The notes under the pieces were generated by a model that ran no database searches, was not told where the DNA came from, and worked only from the letters and a program-made list of their open reading frames with translations. The position numbers and the translations under genes are program-made. Of a DNA stretch of 64,000 bases, positions 9,738 through 18,134 are shown in pieces. The first letter of the stretch is position 1, and each line of letters starts with the position of its first letter. This DNA comes from Sphingobium herbicidovorans (GTDB lineage: Bacteria; Pseudomonadota; Alphaproteobacteria; Sphingomonadales; Sphingomonadaceae): NCBI RefSeq assembly GCF_002080435.1, contig NZ_CP020538.1, positions 2,599,501 through 2,663,500 on the forward strand, read 5' to 3'.

Positions 9738-12213
9738 TCAGCGCACCGGCAGAGTCAGACGCGTCCTTATGCGAGAAAGCGGATAGCTTTTACCGCGCCA
9801 CTCGAATGTGCCGGGCAAGGCCGCAGGCCGGGTGACTTCGGCCACCAGATGATCACCCTTCACCTGATAGCGGACGCTGACTGGTCCCGCGGGTGTCGCT
9901 GCGGTTGCGTTCACCTTTTTCAGATAGCCGAGCGCTGGGGCGACTCGCACCGACTTGTAGCCTGCCGCTCCGGGACCAACTCCGGCGACGATGCCCAGCA
10001 GGTCGGCGGTGGGATGCGCGCTCCACGCATGCGTGTCCGATCGCGTGTCGCCCCGCTCTTCAGGCCAGGTCGTGTAATTGAGCTTGAGCAGTTCGCGCCA
10101 GGTATCAAGCAGTGACAGATATCGATCCGCCGCGCCTGCGTGGACGAACGCCTGAACAAGATACCAGGCGAAATAGTAGCTGGTCGTCGCCATTCCCTCC
10201 GGCGCGTCGATGCCCTTGCCGGGTTCGACGATCCGATCGAGTATTTCAAGCGCCTCCTGCGGCGTCGCGACATCGTAGAGAACTGCCAGCGCGTTCATAT
10301 GCTGGCTGAACAGGTCGCCATCAGGATTGTCGGCATAGAGACCTCGGGCAGGCACCCAGCAGCGGGTACGGATGGCCCGCTTCAGTACCTCGGCTTTCGC
10401 ATGATCAGCCGTGGCCAGAGCCTTGTCTCCGAACGCCTCCTCTATCCGCTCCCCTTGCTGCAGCGCGCCTAGCCAAAGGACGCTCATCAGGCAGCTTTCG
10501 TTAGTCTTGCCGTAGGAGGGAAACTGGGTGCGATCATTGGCGGGCTGGCCGACCCAGTCGATGAAATTCCATTGCGGGTTCCTTCGAAGGAGACCGCTCG
10601 GCTGCTGCCAAGGCTTGAACCAGTCGATCACCTCACGCATCCGTCCCAGGTGCCGGGTGATCGGCGCGGGGTCCGGCTGCTGCATGCGCCAATCGTCCAG
10701 CATCCCGACCCAAAGCAGTGCAAAGGGCGCGATGACATTGGGCGATCGCTGGGGATAGGCGCCGCCCATCAGGCCGCCGTCGACGTTGGAACTGGCAAAG
10801 GCGTCGATCGCTTGTGCCGCAAGCCGCGCGTCCCCGGACACGGCGTAGGAGATCAGCATCTGCAACCGGGTGTCGCCCGTATATTGCAGCTGTTCCCAAT
10901 AGGCCGTGTCCATGTAGGTTTCGTGCGCATCGATGCGCGCGGTCCGCCAGCCGATGTCGAAAATCCGCGTGAGCGCCGGGTCGTCGCTGGTAAAACGGCC
11001 TGTCTGCTGGAATGGATAGCCCGTTTCAAAGGCGCGCATGCCCCGCAGGACCAGCGGCTGCCCCTTGGTCTCGACCGCGATTTCGGCATAGCGCCAGGTC
11101 CGCCACCACAGGGGGCGAAGGTGCGCTCCTGTCCATCGGGCAGAAACGTATCATGGACGCCGAAAATCTTGCGATCCTCGATCAGATTGCGATCGCCCTT
11201 CTTGAGATCGGCATCGTTCAGCGCCTCGGACCAGGTCAGCTTGACCGTCGCACCCGCCCCGCCGGAAACGTCGAGTTGCGGATAGGCAGACACCATCGCG
11301 TCGCGTTGCAGGAGCAACTTGACCTTGCTGTTCGCGGGGACGACCAGGCTGCGGCCGGGAAAGCGGGTCGCGCCGCGCAGATCGCCGCGCACAATCTTGC
11401 CAGGCGATACTGGCACATAGCTTTGCTGCGGCAATGGATCGTCGACCAAAGTGCGCCGCGCAGCCTCCGGGGCAGACACCGCATCGACCCAGCCCGGGCC
11501 AATCTCCACGGGTCCGGCCCAGTCGAAGTCCGCCTTGGAAGCATCGATGATTTCCGACGGACCCGCGACGTAGAACCACTTCTTCAATTGAGCATAGCCA
11601 TTCTCGAAACCATGCCCCTCGTCCCGCCGGACGCGCCAGCCGCCAAGACGTGTCGACAAGATCGCCGCATCGCCCTTGCCTTCGATGTGGAGGCCCGTTG
11701 CAACGCTTTGCTGGAAATTGGGCGCAGTCTGCTTCATCAGTGCCGCGCCTTCCGCCATGCGGATCTGCCAGACCTTGGGATTCGCTGGAAGCTTCAACGG
11801 CTGGACACCGTTCCAAACCACCGCTGCCACAATATTATGCCCGCGTCTCAGGAAGGGGGCGAGGTCGATCGTTTCGACACGCCAGTGGGCGATGTCGCCC
11901 GTCGATGGGCCGGCTGCAACGCGGACACCATTGACGTACAGTACAAAGCGGTTGTCGGCGGTCACACGGACCAAGTAAGCGCGGGGCTTGCGCGCCAGAT
12001 CGACCATTTTCCTGAAGTGCAGCACAACCGGATTTGCTTCAGGCGCGGCCGCCGGGTGGCTGATCCAACCCTGCACAGCGTTCCGGGGGCCACGGGGTGA
12101 ACGGGCCGTTGCTGGTCTGTTTTCGACGCCACTTGCGCCAGGGCCATTGGAGTGGCCAGGCAAATCGGCGCGATCATGCTCACCCACTTAGTGCGCACGA
12201 TAAATCTCCCCAT
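9738..12213 (-). pseudogene. GH78-type alpha-L-rhamnosidase, two frameshifts
   Basis: Three overlapping frames join into one secreted enzyme of ~825 residues. A signal peptide starts at 12213 (MGRFIVRTK..., MALAQVA cleavage region). A sugar-binding beta domain (YVNGVRVAAGPS) comes next, and the (alpha/alpha)6 barrel contains AHETYMDTAYWEQLQYTGDTR, typical of family 78. Breaks lie at G5 runs at 12085-12089 and 11111-11115. In each case one extra base would restore the frame, giving APRNAVQGWI and FAPLWWRTWRYAE. The product would release rhamnose from pectin or glycosides. Whether the gene is dead or the runs were under-called cannot be decided here. Confidence 0.75.
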
Positions 12214-12279
12214 CCTGTATATTTATGCATGCCATGTATAAGCGCGATCCGTGATGACGACCAAAGCACTTGTCCTGCA

Positions 12280-13339
12280 CTAGATCTGCAGATCCTGGCC
12301 TATCACCCTGAACTTCACCGGCATAAGCTGCTCTGAGCTTGAACCGCTGCTCAAAGTGAACATGCCCGGTTCCACAACCCGCTTCATATCCCTGTTCCAA
12401 AGGGCGAATGCCTCTGGCGCCAGCTCGAACCGCAACGTGCGGGATTGTCCCGCCTTCAAGGTCACGCGCCGGAAGGCCTTGAGTTCGTTCACGGGACGCG
12501 GGACGGAGCTGACGTCGTCGCGAACATATATCTGCACGACTTCCGAACCTTCGCGGACGCCCGTGTTCTTGACATCGACGTCGAAGATCAGCTTTTCCCC
12601 CGCGCGAACCTCGGCTCTTTCCAATCGAGGGGCTGAAATCTCGAAGGTCGTGTAGCTGAGTCCGAAGCCGAACGGGAACAAGGCCGAACGTTTCTTGCCT
12701 GCCTCGATATAGGTGTTCTTGTCGGCGCTGGGATGCCGATTGTAGAAGGCCGGCAGTTCGCCGACCGAGCGCGGGATGCTGACCGGCAGCTTGCCGCTCG
12801 GATTAACATGGCCAAACAGCACATCGGCGAAGGCGCTTCCTCCCTCCTGTCCGAGATACCAGCCTTCGAGTAGGGCATTGGCTTTTTCCGTCAGCCCCCC
12901 CACCGCGAGCGGCCGACCGTTGAGCAGGAGTGCAATCAATGGCTTCCCCGTCGCAATCATCGCCTCCACAAGCAAATCCTGGCCACCGAACAGGTTGAGC
13001 GTGCTGCGGTCTCCAGGCGACGTCGGCATCGTCGCTTCGCGGGTGATTTGCGCATTGTCGCCGACGACGAGGAGGATGGCGTCGGCGCGGGAGGCCACTG
13101 CTACGGCTTGCGCGATCCCCTTCTTGTCCTGCTCGGCCGTCGGCAACCGGATGGTGTCACCAGCGTTTCGTTTTCCCTTGTAGCCGGCACGCGTGATCTG
13201 AACGCCTTCCGCATGTTCGATGACCAGCTTTTCCCCGGCCGCCGACTGAACGCCTTCGAGGATCGAGATTACGCTTTCCGGTTCACCGCTGTAGCCGCCC
13301 AGAAGCTTATCGGCGGCATTCGGCCCGATCACGGCCAGC
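12280..13339 (-). pseudogene. C-terminal half of a GH3 enzyme, truncated by IS21
   Basis: About 353 codons covering the GH3 alpha/beta sandwich and fibronectin-III domain (starting LAVIGPNAADKLLGGYSG, later PFGFGLSYTTFEIS). It is clearly paralogous to the GH3 gene at 20776-23145 (both have REYVRDDVSSVPRP-like stretches and LLEGWYLGQEGG-like stretches). The N-terminal barrel with the catalytic Asp is missing. The reading frame runs straight into the end of the IS21 element at 13340, and what lies beyond the element is not GH3 but an IS5 fragment, so the front half is deleted. Confidence 0.85.
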
Positions 13340-13368
13340 TGTTGATTTCCGTTGAGAGCTGACCCGGG
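13340..13368. repeat. IS21 left terminal inverted repeat
   Basis: Matches the reverse complement of 15800-15828 with one mismatch. It abuts the GH3 reading frame directly. Confidence 0.92.
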
Positions 13369-13425
13369 ATTTTCATCGAGAAGTGACCCGGGTGGATGTG
13401 TGTTTCCCGCGTTGCGGGTGGTGGG

Positions 13426-14205
13426 TCAAGCTGGTGATTTTTCCTTTCTGGTTTTGGGTGCTGCGGAGCTGGCCCTGAACCGGAAGCTGTCGTTTCCGGT
13501 CTCCAGGATGTGGCAGTGATGGGTGAGCCGGTCGAGCAGTGCGGTGGTCATCTTGGCATCGCCGAACACACCAGCCCATTCGCTGAAGCTGAGGTTGGTG
13601 GTGATGATCACGCTGGTCTGCTCGTAGAGCTTGGAGAGCAGGTGGAACAGCAGGGCTCCGCCTGAAGGGCTGAACGGCAGGTATCCGAGCTCATCGAGGA
13701 TGACGAGGTCGAGGCGCAACAGGCGCTCGGCAAGCTGGCCAGCCTTGTTCATGGCCTTTTCCTGTTCGAGCATGTTGACCAGATCGACGGTGGAGAAGAA
13801 CCGGGCCTTCCTGCGGTGGTGTTCCACAGCCTGGATGCCGAGCGCGGTGGCCATGTGGGTCTTGCCTGTGCCGGGGCCGCCGATCAGCACGACATTGTCG
13901 GCCCCGTCGATGAACTCGCCGCGATGCAGTTGCCTGACCAGCGCCTCGTTCACCTCGCTGGATGCGAAGTCGAACCCGGCCAGGTCCTTGTAGGCGGGGA
14001 ACCGGGCTGCCTTGATCTGGTAGGCAATGGACCGGACCTCGCGCTCGGCCATCTCGGCCTTGAGCAGCTGCGAGAGGATCGGCACGGCGGCATCGAAGGC
14101 CGGTGCACCTTGGGCGATGAGATCGCTCACCGCCTGGGCCATGCCATACATCTTGAGGCCGCGCAGCATGACCTCGACGGCAGCGCTGGCGGGATCATGA
14201 CGCAT
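13426..14205 (-). CDS. istB: IS21 helper ATPase IstB
   Basis: A 259-residue AAA+-type ATPase that assists the IS21 transposase in target choice. The Walker A motif is GGPGTGKTH, Walker B is [12 protein letters not shown], and the sensor region is [11 protein letters not shown]. An upstream extension to 14262 exists, but the ATG at 14205 overlaps the istA end by 11 bases, the normal istA/istB arrangement. The gene looks intact. Confidence 0.92.
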   Translation of the reverse strand: MRHDPASAAVEVMLRGLKMYGMAQAVSDLIAQGAPAFDAAVPILSQLLKAEMAEREVRSIAYQIKAARFPAYKDLAGFDFASSEVNEALVRQLHRGEFIDGADNVVLIGGPGTGKTHMATALGIQAVEHHRRKARFFSTVDLVNMLEQEKAMNKAGQLAERLLRLDLVILDELGYLPFSPSGGALLFHLLSKLYEQTSVIITTNLSFSEWAGVFGDAKMTTALLDRLTHHCHILETGNDSFRFRASSAAPKTRKEKSPA

Positions 14206-15715
14206 GACGCAGCCCCCGCAGGTTATCATAGCGGCCGACGTCGGCCAGCGGCTCCTGGGCAAGGCGCAGGGCTTGCGGCGCGTCGATCGGTGCAGCGGGC
14301 GGCGCCTTGCCGTCGGTCAGCCGATGCAGGATGTTGAGCACGTGGGTCTTGGTCGGAACGCCGGCCTCCAGCGCCAGCTCGACGGCACAGAGCACCGCCT
14401 GTTCGTCATGGTGCAGCACCAGCGAGAGTATCTCAACCATCTCCCTGTCGCCGCCGGGCCGCTTGAGCAGGTGCCCCTGCAACTGACGGAACGCATCGGG
14501 CATCTCGGTAAACGGCGCACCGTTGCGCAGGGCACCGGGCTTGCGCTGGATTACCGCCAGATAGTGTCGCCAGTCATAGACGATCCGCCCCGGCAGATGA
14601 TGCGAACGGGCGATGATCCGGCCATGCTCGCACAGGATCCGGCCCTAGGCGGCGATGACGATCCGGTCCGGGTAGATCCGCAGGCTCACCGGGCGGTTGG
14701 CGAACGAGGCCGGCACCGAGTAACGGTTGCGCTCGAAGTTTACGAGGCAGGTCGGCGATACCCGCTTGGTATGTTCGACGAAGCCGTCGAAGGGCCGCCC
14801 CAGCGGCATCAGGCTGGCAACCTCCGCGGCATGCACATCGGCGATGCTGCCGGGCAACGCGCCATGTGCGATCTGCCCCCATTGCGCGATGCAGCGTTCC
14901 TCGAGCCAGGCATTGAGTGCATCGAGATCGGGGAAGCTGGGCATCGGTTGCCACAGCCGGCGGCGGGCATCCTGGACGTTCTTCTCGACCTGTCCCTTCT
15001 CCCATCCCGAAGCCGGGTTACAGAACTCGGGCTCGAACAGGTAATGGCTGGCCAGCGCAGCGAACCGGGCGTTGACCTGCCGAGCCTTGCCGCTGCCGAT
15101 CCGATCCACCGCGGTCTTCATGTTGTCGAAGATCCCGCGCTGCGGCACACCGCCGAGCACCCGGAAGGCCTGGGTCAGGGCATCGAACAGCATCTCGTGG
15201 GTCTGGAGCAGATAGGCCCTGACGATGAACGCCCGGCTGTGCGACAGCTTGGTGTGCGCCACCTGCAGCTTGGTCTGCTTGCCGGCAATGATCGCCCAGT
15301 CCTCGCTCCAGTCGAACTGGAACGCTTCGCCTGACTGGAACGCCAGCGGCACGAAGGTCCCGCGCCCGCTGGTCTGGGCATCACGCTGGCGGTCGGCCTT
15401 CCAGCTACGAGCAAAGGCCGCAACACGGCCGTAGGAACCATCGAAGCCCAGGGCGACGAGATCGGCGTGCATCTGCTTCACCGTGCGGCGCTGCTTGCGC
15501 GAGCGGCCAGCCTCGATCTGCAACCATCCCGCTAGCTTCTCGGCAAACGGGTCCAGCTTGCTTGGCCGGTCGGGCACCTTGAACCTGGGCTCAACCGCAC
15601 CGCTGCGAAGGTACTTGCGGATCGTATTACGTGAGAGACCGGTCCGTCGCTCAATCTCCCGGATCGGCATCCCATCACGGAAATGCCAGCGCCGGATAAC
15701 GCTCAGTAACGCCAT
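14195..15715 (-). pseudogene. istA: IS21 transposase IstA, interrupted by an in-frame TAG
   Basis: Starts MALLSVIRRWHFRDGMPI with an N-terminal helix-turn-helix (SRNTIRKYLR), followed by the DDE integrase core (FQFDWSEDWAII; GVPQRGIFDNMKTAV; EKGQVEKNVQDARR). At 14645-14647 a TAG follows RIVIAA. The same frame then continues with GRILCEHGRIIARSHHLPGR and an intact C-terminus to 14195, so the protein would be ~507 residues without the stop. A GAG-to-TAG change explains it. The stop falls after the catalytic core, so partial activity is imaginable. Confidence 0.88.
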
Positions 15716-15799
15716 GTCGATCACTCCAATGTCCCCCGACGCAACAGCCAGGGGGAAGGTCAGAACATGGGTCACTTCTCAGTGGAAATTATCGCCCCT

Positions 15800-15828
15800 C
15801 CCGGGTCAGCTCTTAACGGAAATCAACA
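15800..15828. repeat. IS21 right terminal inverted repeat
   Basis: Partner of 13340-13368. It abuts the truncated IS5 transposase gene at 15829. Confidence 0.92.
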
Positions 15829-16001
15829 GGCCCGTAGTCCGCGGGACAGTCGCACCATCTGCAGCCAGACTTCAGGACATGCAGGATTCCCGAAATTACC
15901 CGACGATCATAGACGCGTCGGGCTCCGGGCTGGTTCTTCGGCAGGTGCGGCTCGATCACCTGCCAAGCTTCATCCGACAACCAGAATAACGAGCGCGACA
16001 T
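15829..16001 (-). pseudogene. N-terminal fragment of an IS5-family transposase
   Basis: About 57 codons starting MSRSLFWLSDEAWQVIEP and reading SGCRWCDCPADYGP, the typical N-terminus of sphingomonad and rhizobial IS5-family transposases. The frame stops exactly at the IS21 terminus, so the rest was lost when IS21 arrived or rearranged. No catalytic DDE residues remain. Confidence 0.85.
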
Positions 16002-16081
16002 CGTAGGGGCCTCCATCCAGCTTGGAGCCCCCAGTGAATCAGCCTATGAACATACTTTCAAGAGGTTGATTGGGTTTTGAC

Positions 16082-16165
16082 CCTAGGTTCTTCTCACCCT
16101 TCACTGCAGCAAGAGCAACTTTTGCTTTGAAGTCTGGCTATGGCTCGGCGCGGACGTTTGCTCAT
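16082..16165 (-). pseudogene. Remnant of an IS3-family orfA
   Basis: The minus strand starts MSKRPRR and, after a frame change, reads FKAKVALAAVKGEK, both parts of a common IS3-family orfA N-terminus. The similarity ends near 16082 against the IS5 debris. A dead fragment of fewer than 30 codons. Confidence 0.6.
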
Positions 16166-16277
16166 CTTCGCTTCTGCCTCCCAGCCAGTCCGGCCACCAT
16201 CACGCAGAAAATCTATTTACACCGCTATTCAGTTTTACCAGGTCACTTCTGAGCGATTGGACGTGTTTCGTGCAGTA

Positions 16278-16925
16278 TTACCAGGCCACCCGCCCTTCAA
16301 ACAGCACTTCCACCGCGTTTCTAGCGAACTCTTCTACTTCCGCATTCTCCAGTTCCCGAACGAGCTCTTGAGTCCGGCGCCAGCCCATAATCATACTGAG
16401 TAGCTGTTGCGCGACCCCTTCAGGATTCTGGGCTGGTTTCAAAGTGTCTGCAGCGCCCTTGCGGATTTCAGCTGCCAGGAACTCCACTTCATAACGATAG
16501 CCTAGTTCGTGAAAGGCTTTTGCAAACTCCGGGAAGCGCGAGGAGGTGGATTGTATCAAACGATCAAAGTCCCGCACCTCCTTACCGCCCAGAGCATGAG
16601 CCAGGGTCTGTGCATGCCTGACCATTCGCTCCTTGAAATCATCCGGCAAATTAACGTCGTTCTCACCCGCAGCGGCCGCCCATTGCTTCACACGATCTTG
16701 GATAACTCCATTCATCAGGGCTTCTTTTGTCCCATATCTTGAATAAAGAGTGCGTTTCGACACACCCGCAGCTGAAGCGACCGCGACCATCGAGGTAGCG
16801 TCATAGCCCCGGGCGAGAAACAATCGGGTCGCGGCTTCGAGAATAACGCGCTCAATCACCCCGGCTTCATCTAGAGTGGGCCTTCCGGTCCTGCCCTGCC
16901 GGTGAACTTTTTTCGACGCGTTCAA
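16278..16925 (-). CDS. TetR/AcrR-family transcriptional regulator
   Basis: A 215-residue repressor with an N-terminal TetR helix-turn-helix (residues ~25-70: ILEAATRLFLARGYDATSM, then AAGVSKRTLYSRYGTKEAL) and an all-helical ligand domain that I cannot assign. The likely start is TTG at 16925, preceded by GAAGG. An internal start is possible because the first 20 residues are basic and unconserved. It is flanked by transposon debris on both sides, so its target genes may no longer be adjacent. Confidence 0.85.
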   Translation of the reverse strand: MNASKKVHRQGRTGRPTLDEAGVIERVILEAATRLFLARGYDATSMVAVASAAGVSKRTLYSRYGTKEALMNGVIQDRVKQWAAAAGENDVNLPDDFKERMVRHAQTLAHALGGKEVRDFDRLIQSTSSRFPEFAKAFHELGYRYEVEFLAAEIRKGAADTLKPAQNPEGVAQQLLSMIMGWRRTQELVRELENAEVEEFARNAVEVLFEGRVAW

Positions 16926-16994
16926 ACTGTGCGACCTTCGATCTGTTTGCTGCTGTTGCGGCCCTTATCTTAGAAGGGCAACATTAGGTCAACT

Positions 16995-17017
16995 TGAACT
17001 GATGCGGTGGATGCCTC
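16995..17017. repeat. Left arm of 23-bp perfect inverted repeat
   Basis: Reverse complement of 17474-17496 without mismatch. No sequence similarity continues outside the two arms. Confidence 0.85.
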
Positions 17018-17062
17018 CCTTCATCGGGCATCGTATGAGGCTCAGTAGCGCCATGGCGGCGC

Positions 17063-17473
17063 ATGAAGGAGGAGCATATGGCGAATGCACACATGCTGTC
17101 GATCGACCTGGCAAAGCGCGGCTTCCAGGTCTGCGCGACCGATCGAGCAGGGTCGGTTCTATATAATCGGACGATCTCCCGGTCCGAACTGGAGGCACTG
17201 CTCAAGGAGCAGCCCCAGTGTATTGTCGCTATGGAAACCTGCGCGACGAGCCATTTTCTGGGGCCGATTTGCCGGCGCAGAAGGTCATGAAGTTCGGCTA
17301 TGGCCAACGAGGACGTCGACGTGCCTCCCGGTATCCGGGAGATCGCAGGCCTCTAGCTCGAACATATCGATACCCTGTCTGAAGATTGACGAGCTTTCGC
17401 TCAGACTACGGGAAGCCATGGCGGTCAGCATCGAGCTTCGCCGCCTTTGCACGGTGCCGGGCGTTGGACCGGT
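17063..17473 (+). pseudogene. Broken IS110-family transposase
   Basis: The N-terminus MLSIDLAKRGFQVCATD is the DEDD-type start of IS110 transposases (first Asp in SIDLAK). It continues to METCATSHF, shifts frame to WGRFAGAEGHEVRL, loses about 60 codons, and resumes at IDELSLRLREAM and RLCTVPGVGPV. The C-terminal Transposase_20 domain is absent. Non-functional. Confidence 0.8.
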
Positions 17474-17496
17474 GAGGCATCCACCGCATCAGTTCA
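17474..17496. repeat. Right arm of 23-bp perfect inverted repeat
   Basis: Partner of 16995-17017. It directly follows the truncated transposase frame. Confidence 0.85.
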
Positions 17497-17904
17497 GATC
17501 ACTGAAGGCATCTACCGTCACTGCGCGCAATTGGGGCAGGATGGCGGCTGTTACTTGCTGTGCGTCAACTTGCGGCGAGACAGAGGAGAGGAAGGCGAGG
17601 GCTGCGCCGGCCCGGGTCGTATCTGCTCATCCCCGGAAGGTTGAAGTTGGGCGTGCGTCTGGATGGTTCAACCTTCAAAAAAAAGGATACATATCCGTTT
17701 ACTTCATGGGCGCTTTTAGTCATAGAGATATCCGCGGTCGCAAACTTCTAGCTGCACAAGAGGTTCGCGGCCCTTCTTCCTTTCAGACGGGGGTCATTGG
17801 CAGCGCTTGGCTTCTCCGGCCTGGCATGCTTGCAGGGCAAAGCCTCGCTTCGCGCAGGAAGTGAAAGTGCTGATCTCCTGCACCACATGGCGCAAACTAG
17901 CCTT

Positions 17905-17920
17905 TGCTGTTTACTTCTCC
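17905..17920 (+). promoter_or_regulatory. GTTTACTT motif, copy 1 (upstream of TonB receptor)
   Basis: TGCTGTTTACTTCTCC. The core GTTTACTT recurs in intergenic DNA before three other genes of the locus (20675, 25352, 31563). Possible site of a shared regulator. The protein is unknown. Confidence 0.4.
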
Positions 17921-18011
17921 ACTGATTTGATTATTGTAGCCGATGGCAGCGCCGCTGCAGGGGCGTTTGAGATGCGCGGATGAATGGAAAAGGGGATTCT
18001 GCTTTTGCTAT

Positions 18012-18023
18012 GGTAGCGCTACC
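18012..18023. promoter_or_regulatory. LacI-type operator (xyl-box-like), perfect palindrome
   Basis: GGTAGCGCTACC is a perfect 12-bp palindrome 112 bases before the TonB-receptor start. Near copies lie before the sugar transporter (35549-35560) and xylB (40450-40461). The AGCGCT centre matches the kind of site bound by LacI-family xylose regulators in Caulobacter and Xanthomonas, and a LacI-family gene lies at 35582-36640. Confidence 0.75.
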
Positions 18024-18134
18024 GCTCTGCCACGTTCGCGTGTGCCGGGCGCGCCACGCGTTGCGCTGGCCTGCACTCAAAAGGGTCGCTTGAGTTACGA
18101 CGATCTAGCCAATGATTTTTCCTGGGAGGAAATG

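Larger units (their letters stand above)
13340..15828 (-). mobile_element. IS21-family insertion sequence (2,489 bp)
   Basis: The element is delimited by 29-bp terminal inverted repeats, 13340-13368 and 15800-15828, which differ at one base and start TGTTGATTTCCGTT. Further inside, both ends carry another shared GAGAAGTGACCC block, the multiple terminal repeats typical of IS21. It holds istA and istB on the minus strand. No target duplication is visible: the left flank is a GH3 gene and the right flank an IS5 gene, which points to an adjacent deletion after insertion. Confidence 0.92.
16995..17496 (+). mobile_element. Internally deleted IS110-type mini-element with 23-bp inverted ends
   Basis: A perfect 23-bp inverted repeat lies at 16995-17017 and 17474-17496 (core GATGCGGTGGATGCCTC). 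Between the arms are only ~456 bases of a broken IS110-family transposase gene. Such ends fit the IS1111 branch of IS110, which carries subterminal inverted repeats. The right arm begins immediately after the PGVGPV codons, so the C-terminal third was removed while the ends survived. Confidence 0.7.
17497..18134 (+). other. Intergenic region before the TonB receptor
   Basis: No gene is supported here. The stretch contains a GTTTACTT motif (17905-17920), a 12-bp perfect palindromic operator (18012-18023) and a strong ribosome site (GGGAGGA, 18124-18130). The open frame upstream of 18135 has no coding character. Confidence 0.6.

Noticed and set aside
14204..15334. A 376-codon plus-strand frame inside IS21
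   Set aside because: Mirror frame of istA/istB. The element's gene content is explained by the minus strand.
17943..18134. N-terminal extension of the TonB receptor to 17943
   Set aside because: The extension has no ribosome site, spans a palindromic operator, and would bury the signal peptide that begins at 18135.
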